Shown here in pieces: positions 52,401 to 61,400 of a stretch of DNA of 64,000 nucleotides. Each line of letters starts with the position of its first letter. The first letter of the stretch is position 1. The notes under the pieces are model-generated. The model did not search any database and was not told the origin of the DNA. It saw only the letters and a program-made list of their open reading frames with translations. Source of the stretch: Sinohyriopsis cumingii (taxonomy: Eukaryota; Mollusca; Bivalvia; Unionida; Unionidae); NCBI GenBank assembly GCA_028554795.2, contig CM068838.1, positions 86,742,944-86,806,943 on the forward strand. The letters are read 5' to 3'. Both the position numbers and the translations under genes were made by a program.

Positions 52401-55400
52401 ATAAGCTAACAGTGAAATATAATGAGTCCTAATGTAGTTAAGGAGGGCAGCTACCCGTAAGTTTAATTTAGTCTAACGTAAAATAGTTGCATCAAAATTT
52501 CTTTACAGAAGCAGAAAATGTTTAGAATGTAAAACTCCAATGTGAAAATATGATTAATAGAGGTCACTGAGAGAAGACAGAACTCATGGGGGTGGAAATA
52601 TAAAATAAAGAATAAATTTAAAGACTAAAAATACCTGTGGTTTTTTACTGTGCCTGACACCCCAACACAAAGAGGTTCCCAGTCTCGTCGGTCATTTGGA
52701 ATGACGTCTATACAAGGCATGGTCTCCAAATAGTCAGCTTTAGCATTCATGATGGGGCCTATGATTTCAAATATTAATATGTATTAAACATACACAACAA
52801 ACATGCTAGGTACAATTACATATCTGATATAACTGCATAATGATTATTTTACTAAACTAGATGTATTTACACTGAAAAAACTCAATGTGTATGCAGAAAA
52901 CCAATACACAGCAGCATTAGTTCCTTTACCTTGAAAACCTATATATAGTAGCATGTAGTTCCATTGACTTGAGTCCTACATTAAGAATCCAGATTAGAAT
53001 TAAAAATATCAGCATTTTGCAGCTAAACTGACACCAGCAATTATTGCAGAAGTACTGAAAATTAAGCATTTAAATTGAAAAATATGTGTCAGAAAGTAGA
53101 CTGAATATTCAGGCATATTAACTTACAAGTCAAAACTAGAATCAAAACAAAAGGAACTTATTTCTTGAAGATTTGTACATGAAACAACCAGTAAATAGAT
53201 TTGTAAAAATTATTCAGTCCAGTTTGTTATCTAGGGTGAAATTCAGCCAATACATTCTCCAACATGCATGCTCCTTTAATATCACCTGAATCTCTCTGAC
53301 AGAATGAGAATTGAAACAGTATTTCAATACATAAATGTCTCAACTTTCCCAGTAGGAATGGAACAAAGCAGGTTTGTGAATCATACAACTGAATGTCAAC
53401 CAGATGGCAAATTATGGCATAGATGAACTGGGTCTATGGGGCCCCGAGTGGCCGAGTGGTCTAAAGCGCTCTCCGTTCCAGATCACTGCCATCTCACCTC
53501 TGTCTGTGTGGGTTCGAGTCCAAGGCTCAGCTAACGTTGGTACGTGGGAAAGCCTGCCGGTAGCTTCTCGTGGGTCGGTGGTTCTTCCCTGGGTTTTCCA
53601 GGGTTCTTCCTCCACCAGTTATACTGGCCGCCATGTATAGCCTATCTTGTGCTGAAAAATGGCATTAAATCCTACAACAACAACAACAACAACAACTGGG
53701 TCTATAATGTGCATGAAATGTATGACTACATTTACCAGTGTAAATGCCAAATTATGGAAGAGCAGATCAGGGTCTACACTGTTCAATGAGCTTACATTTT
53801 TTAATCATTATAAATGCCAAATTATTGGACAGCAGATCAGGGTCTACACTGTTCAATGAGCTTACATATTTTAATCAGTGCAAATGCCAAATTATTGGAC
53901 AGCAGTTCAGGGTCTACACTATTCAATGAACTTACAGATTTTAATCAGTGTAAATGCCAATTTAATGCCAAATTACTGGACAGCAGATCAGGGTCTACAA
54001 TGTTCAATGAGCTTACATATTTTAATCAGTGTAAATGCCAATCTAATGCCAAATTAATGGACAGCAGATCAGGGTCTACACTGTTCAATGAGCTGAAATA
54101 TTTTAATCAGTGCAAATGCCAATCTAATGCCAAATTATTGGACAGCAGATCAGGGTCTACACTGTTCAATGAGCTTACATATTTTAATCAGTGTAAATGC
54201 CATTCTAAAGCCAAATTATTGGACATGGATCTATGTCTACACTGTTAACCCTTTACCTCATACAGCATAGTTACAAAGTGCAGCGCGCTATAAATAGAAC
54301 ACCTGTTACCTATTTGACTCCATACAAATAGGCCTGCCTGTGAACTGTTAAGCAATGTAGTGTATGTTAAGTTTAACAGCAATTTTAACCATTTTACATT
54401 TTTGGTACACATCTATTATATGTGGAAAAATTTAAGAGTTAAGTTCGATTGTTATAGCTGTGTAATTATTTTTCACGGAAGAATTTTGTATGTGCTTTAA
54501 AATCTTGAGAGAACTCGTTCACCGTCATGTCAGTGAGGCCACGTGACCAACCATAGCTGCCATTTCTCATACTTGAAATTTACAAGTTTTTCGTCTGTGT
54601 CTACATCACTAAGCCATCTGAATTTGATAATTTATAAAAACTAATTGCGCCTACATCAATATCAGAGCCTTTACCTAAGTTATTGAATCTTTCATAGTTG
54701 TGATTCTAATCGTGAAAACTTCATAAGTACTGAATAAAATCCGCAACCGCCATTTTGGAGAGTGGAGATTACGACCCAGTTACTTTAAATAGCAGATATC
54801 GACCAGTGCATAAACAGTGAGCACGTGATCTGACATAATTGTCATTCGCAGAAATGAATACAGTATCTAATATGGGGGGTTTTCCCCAAAGGTGGCGCTA
54901 CAAAAACCAGCTCAAAATGGCTGATGTTTACAGCAGGCGTCAAAAGGCGCTTTCATGCGAATGAAGTAGAGGCGTCAAAAGGCGCTTCCACATGAATGGA
55001 GTAGAGGCATCCAAAGACGCTTGCATGAGATAAAGGGTTAACTGAACCAAACTATTTTAACATGCGATATGCACATTTCAGAGTTTAAGTTTAAAGACAT
55101 GTCATCCTGGCTATATGGTGGCAATAAAATGTTAAGATCCAACACTCTAAAAATAAAGAATAGCAAAAGATAAATAATTTTTTTTTTTAAATTATGAAGA
55201 AAAAACCCAAAACCCATCCATTAATGTAAATATGAAGTACTAAAAGTACAGATGTTTAAATTCTGTAAAAGGTACCCCTAAAAAATTAAAGATAAAGATA
55301 AATAAATATACAATCCATAAAATATGGCTGATGGGGATCTGGGTCTACACTCTTTACAAAACTTGTTATTTTAACCAACCAGTGTAAATCATGATCTGAT

Positions 55401-58400
55401 GAAACATTATGGGATGGCAGATCTGGATCTTCACTGTAAACTAAACTGATTATTTTAACATACAAGCATAGATCATGATGTGGTGATGTATTATGGGATG
55501 GCACATCTGGATCTTCAATATACACTAAACTGATTATTTTAACATACAAGCATAGATCATGATGTGGTGATGTATTGTGGGACAGCAGATCTGGATCTTC
55601 AATGTACACTAAACTGATTATTTTAACATACAACCATAGATCATTATGTGGTGACATATTGTGGGATGGCAGATCTGGATCTTCAATGTACACTGAACTG
55701 ATTATTTTAACATACAAGCATAGATCATGATGTGGTGACGTATTGTGGGATGACAGATCTGGATCTTCAATGTACACTAAACTGATTATTTTAACATACA
55801 AGCATAGATCATGATGTGGTGATGTATTATGGGATGGCACATCTGGATCTTCAATGTACACTAAACTGATTATTTTAACATACAAGCATAGATCATGATG
55901 TGGTGACATATTGTGGGATGGCAGATCTGGATCTTCAATGCACACTGAAATGATTATTTTAACATACAAGCATAGATCATTATGTGGTGATGTATTGTGG
56001 GACAGCAGATCTGGATCTTCAATGTACACTAAACTGATTATTTTAACATACAAGCATAGATCATGATGTGGTGATGTATTGTGGGACAGCAGATCTGGAT
56101 CTTCGATGTACACTGAACTGATTATTTTAACATACAAGCATAGATCATGATGTGGTGACATTGTGGGATGGCAGATCTGGATCTTCAATGTACACTGAAC
56201 TATTTTAACATACAAGCATAGATCATGATCTGTGGACATATTATTGGATGGCATATCTGGGTGAATATGCTGATCTGATCACATAGTATGGGACTGCAAA
56301 TCTTTTTAACCTCCATTGTAGATCAAGTGTTATGTATATTTAATTTGTTTGTTTGTTAGTTTTAAACATTTTTATTTCATTCATGCTATTGTAATGTAAC
56401 ACTGTATGCTGGACTTGACCTTTTCAAAAAACGAGTTCATTTCTGCTTGATCTGATTGACTTTTTTAAAATTTTATTCATTGTAAACAACTAATACATAG
56501 CTAAATATTTCTCTTTGAATTTGGGCTTATTAAGAGGATCATTATTAATAGAAGATGTAAATATGTTGATTTGGGTCAAAGTTTTGGAGTTTCCTAGGTG
56601 AATTATACATAATCAGGTTATTGTTTTGTAGACATCAGGATCATTCTAGAAGGTTGTTTTCCATTAGGTAATGTTTTTTTTTCAGAAAATGCTAATTGTG
56701 ACCTGAGGTCAAGTAGAGAACTATATAATCTTGTAATTCTGGGGACTTGGTCATTTGTGCTTTAACATCTAGCACTTTCAAGTTGTATATTATATGTTTT
56801 GACCAGCAGTTTTGGCTTGAATCGTTTTGTTCAAATTACTGAATTCAAGTGATTATCTTCTCTGAAAATACAAAAGTGCTCTGATAAAATTCTTGGAAAG
56901 AGACATTCACTGGAACTTAAAGTATATTCAAACCTGGAATTATATTTCTGTGATTCAACAAAAGACTGTTGACACATCAACACTTTAATAGCTACCACAA
57001 ACATGTCATCGACTTCAGTTTTAGGATTTTTTCAGAACTTCTAATGAATCTTATTCAGGACTTGAAATTGCTATGACTTGTGTCTGATCTAATTCTTGGA
57101 TTATTTTGGAATTTAATTCACAATACTATAAGTTCTTTTTTCTCAATTTTGCTTGTTATTTAAGGGAAATAAATTTATTTCTTAAATTTTACAGAGTTTG
57201 TTGTCTTTCACTGTTTTCTGTTACTTATTTTAAGAGCATAGATGCATACCACAAGATACTGTGACACATTATGGATGGAAGAATGGGTCTAAACTGTTCA
57301 CTGAAATTATATCAGAATCTGATGATACATTATGGAAAGGGAGGTGTGGGTCTACACTGCTCAATGAACTGACTATTTTGGGATAGCAGATCTGGGTCTG
57401 CACTCAAAAGTGAACCTAAATATTTTAACCAAACAGTGAATATGGTGTTCTGATAGCACATTATGGGACTGCAGATATGGGTCTACACTGTCCACTAAAC
57501 TTATTACTTTAACCTACTAATGTACATCAAGCTTGTTTGACACATCATTGGATGGCAGACTGGGATCTTTATTGTTAACATTGGCAGTTATATGGGGAAA
57601 CAATAAAAATGAATTTGTTGATAAAATCATGCAATTTACCTGGTTCAGGAGGAGTAAAATCAACCATGACTCCAGCGGTGCTGATAATGTTTCTATAGCC
57701 AAGAACATTAACCATGTCAAGGTTGAAGAAATACAAGTTGCTATGTAGAAGGTAGAGGTCTTTGTAGGCAAACTGGAATAATAAGCCTACGCCCAATCTC
57801 TCATAGTAGGCAAAGGAACCAGACTGAAATAATAACAGAAATATTACTTGTCTTGTGTGTGCGAATAAAACACAAAAAAATATATATACATAAACAATTA
57901 TAACTAGGGGCTTTTCTTTACAATCAGATTAGCAAAATTCAAGATGGACTCTGATGAGTTAACTTTCTAATATTCAGGACTAAATGTACTTCGCTTTACT
58001 TTTTTTTGAGGTTCATATATAAATATATGTTTATGCTTTACCGATAAAATGCAAAATATTTGACAGTGAAATGATCAATTTCCCAAACTAGAAAACATAA
58101 CAATGCTATCCCTATGTTAACATTCTGCAAACAGAACAAATGGATAAAGATATATTTGTCTTTGATACCATAACACATCAAGTCTTGACATTATGAAAGC
58201 ATCAAAAGTTTCTGACTGAATAGTGTGTACGATATTGTCAAAGAAATTTGACATTCAACCAATCAGGACACATGTTACATACATTCAACCAATCAGAAGG
58301 CATGTTAGGTATATTCAACCAATCGGGAGGCATACTGCAAACATTCAACCAAGCAGTAAGCATGTGACATTCACATATTTGATAGAATCATTTTTAGTGT

Positions 58401-61400
58401 AGTTTGGTTTCAAATTATCAAGGACATGGATGTCAGGGTGGGACAGGACTGATTATCTTGTGAAATGTAACACATCAGAGAAAATTTAAAGTAAACCACT
58501 GCTGAAACTAATATTTTATCTGGCTTTAGTTGCTGGAAGTTCTGACATCAATGTTTTTGAGAATCTTTTGTGATTTCACTGCTGCAATTTAACAGTTATG
58601 AATTAGATAATGGACATTAAATTCACTGATGAGTTAATATGTTATTTCATCACAATTTTTTTATTATTTGTGAGCCATCATGTACCTGAGCCAGTTTGAA
58701 GTCATGTCCTTGTATGGCTTCCATCAATTCACAAGTCATGGCTGTGCCAAAGTCATAGTTAAAACTAAGACACTTGGATGGTGGAGAATCAAGGCATTTT
58801 CTTGCACAGTCTCCTGCTGTTGCTACAGCAGAAATGGACTTGTATATGGGTCCAATAAGACGACCTTTGGTCAACTCTGTAAAATACTCCAGGGTTCGCA
58901 AGTTGCTTGGGTCATCCCCTGCAGACATAGTAGAAAGCAAATACAAATGATGATTGTGAAATTATCATGTGATACCTAAACATAAGTGCTAAAACTCTTC
59001 AATAATCTTTAGACTGGTTAGTAGGACAGTAGGACATCATTACAGAAAGATAAGCAAGCAAATTGAAATGCAAAAAGGAGTTTATCTCATCAATTATTAT
59101 TTTGGTAGTGGTGTAGAAAGGTACAAAGGTGCCAAAAACTTGAAACAATTGTCAGTTTTTATTTAATTTACTTATCCCTATTTTCTAAGACAGATCAATC
59201 CAAAAGCCAAACATACAAAGAGACTACAATTTTTGGAGAGCCATAACTGTAGAAAATTGTTGGCTGATAAATTTAGCTCTTTTACTCTAAAGGCTTGTTA
59301 TATATGAAGTGCACTAAAAACTGCTAAGAGCTATCTCTGCTACAAACGACCACCTGTCATTTCTGACCACAATCATAATGCATGGATCGATTTTGTTATA
59401 TAAATGCTCCGTCATGAGTGAACACCTGCCGAACGTGACCAGTGACCACAATGTCCTGGCAAAATAAGCATTTCAACACTGCTATGAACAACTGCATCAC
59501 AAAAACAAGGATAAACTCCACCAATATTAATTTAATCCCTGTAAGAATGACCGCTTATACTGTTCTAAATAAAAAAATAAAAATGAAAAATAAATAGGCT
59601 GGCTACCAATGTCTGAATTATTTTAACTATGCTTATAGTGTTTTATAGTTTCTGTCATAAACCAGACTAATGTATATGTAGATTATTTCCTAGTCTGGTT
59701 CCCTGCTTCATATGCTCCCTGCATTGTTCTCTGCTATTTGTATACGGGTGAGCAACACAAGGAGCATACAAAGCAGGGAATCAGACTAATTATTCTCGCA
59801 CTTAGCCTACTTCCCTGCTTATCATAGAACTTGGCATCCCATGAACATCCATATCGCGAGAACAGACAGACACCACTGACCTAATCATAATCAGTTGTAA
59901 CAATGACGGCTTGATTAGTAACAGCTGTTCTGATAAAAAACAAACATAAAAGGAATAGTAAAAGAAAAAAAAAAGATTGTTGCTACTGGTGACAGATGCT
60001 ACAGTCCATAAACCAGGCTAACGTACACATCACAAATTGCCATTGTAGTGCCAAAGTTGATGTAGTGGTCACGTTTATTGTCTTTAGAGGTTGGAGCAAA
60101 TCCTTTGCACGTTGTCTATTAGGCTTATATTAAATTGCTCCTAGTTTCAAGCTTACAGAAACTGAGTTGGTTAATTGGGAGAAGACATCATCTTACTCAT
60201 TTCCCCATTTAAAATGAATTATGGTTCTGCATCAATTAATTTTATTCCTTTGAGAAATGTGAGTGTTAAAAAATACAAAATTGGAAGAAATAGTAAATGC
60301 CTTAATTAACATTATGCTTAATACTATTATGTATGCATACTTGCTATAACACGGCATGTTATGCAACAAACTTTTTTTTAAAACTCCTAAACCCCAAGAT
60401 GTGATTGCATCTGAACAACATGATTTTAATAATCTTAAAAAATGATAAAGATAGACTCATTCTTTTCTTCCAAGATATATGCATGTAACTTGTGTAAATG
60501 GGAATGCTTTTGACTTTGTGAAGCACAACAACAAGGGGGAAGTCTTTCTTTTTCATACACAAACACATTATTGATACAAGTCATTCTGAATTGTATGACA
60601 TTTTCAACTTAGCAACATCACCCAGCATTGTGACAATGCATGAGTGTACAGCTCAATTAAAAACCAATTTCCCTGTTTAAATAATCATTCGCATACCATG
60701 TCACGAGAGCTAGAGTACTTTCCCATTTCATTGCAAAGCATAATCTGCCATTTGCAGATCATTGTGCAGACCTCTATGTTTGGCACTCCCAGTGTAGATG
60801 TAAATTGCAGAGTGCTGAGAAACATTTAATAAGTTCTTTGGAAAAGTTTGAACAACAGTGTAACCATCCACTGTCTAAGGAGTGCAAAGATGAATGTGTG
60901 TGAATTGGATTTTTAACAGCTTTAACAATTTTTCAGTCACATCGCTATGATGTCTGCAGTGTGGCAGTTTATAGTGATGTCTAGCACTGGGGCATCATAC
61001 TGCAGACATGTTGCATGATGTTCCACCCAGTCACATTATTCTGACACCAGGCCAACCAGTCTTAATGTTGAGTGCCTTGAGAGGCAGCTGTTAGTACCAC
61101 TTTTTTAAAATAATTCTTTGGTATGACTTGGCCAGAGTTCGAACTCGTGATCTTGATGTATTTGTTGAATTTAATTTCTGTGTGGTGGCTACATGCACTT
61201 TTTGAGTCTCAAAAATACCCCAACAAACCAAAACCATCTGAGAGGTTGGCAGAAATAATCAGACAATACTTGGTTTGACTAGGCTAAGCCCACATTAAAT
61301 GAGAACATATATTATTGGTGAGTATCACAGATGCACAAAAAAACAACATCTGGTTTGATTGGCAAACCCAATTTAATAAGTTCAAAGCTTATTTCCAAGT

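Noticed and set aside
53659..54248. Plus-strand repetitive frames
   Set aside because: Translation of the 70/81-bp minisatellite, with the frame changing from unit to unit.
55286..56254. 322-codon minus-strand frame as a repetitive protein gene
   Set aside because: It coincides exactly with an 84-bp minisatellite, has no separate start context or flanking coding sequence, and related arrays nearby with 70/81-bp periods are not open in the same way.
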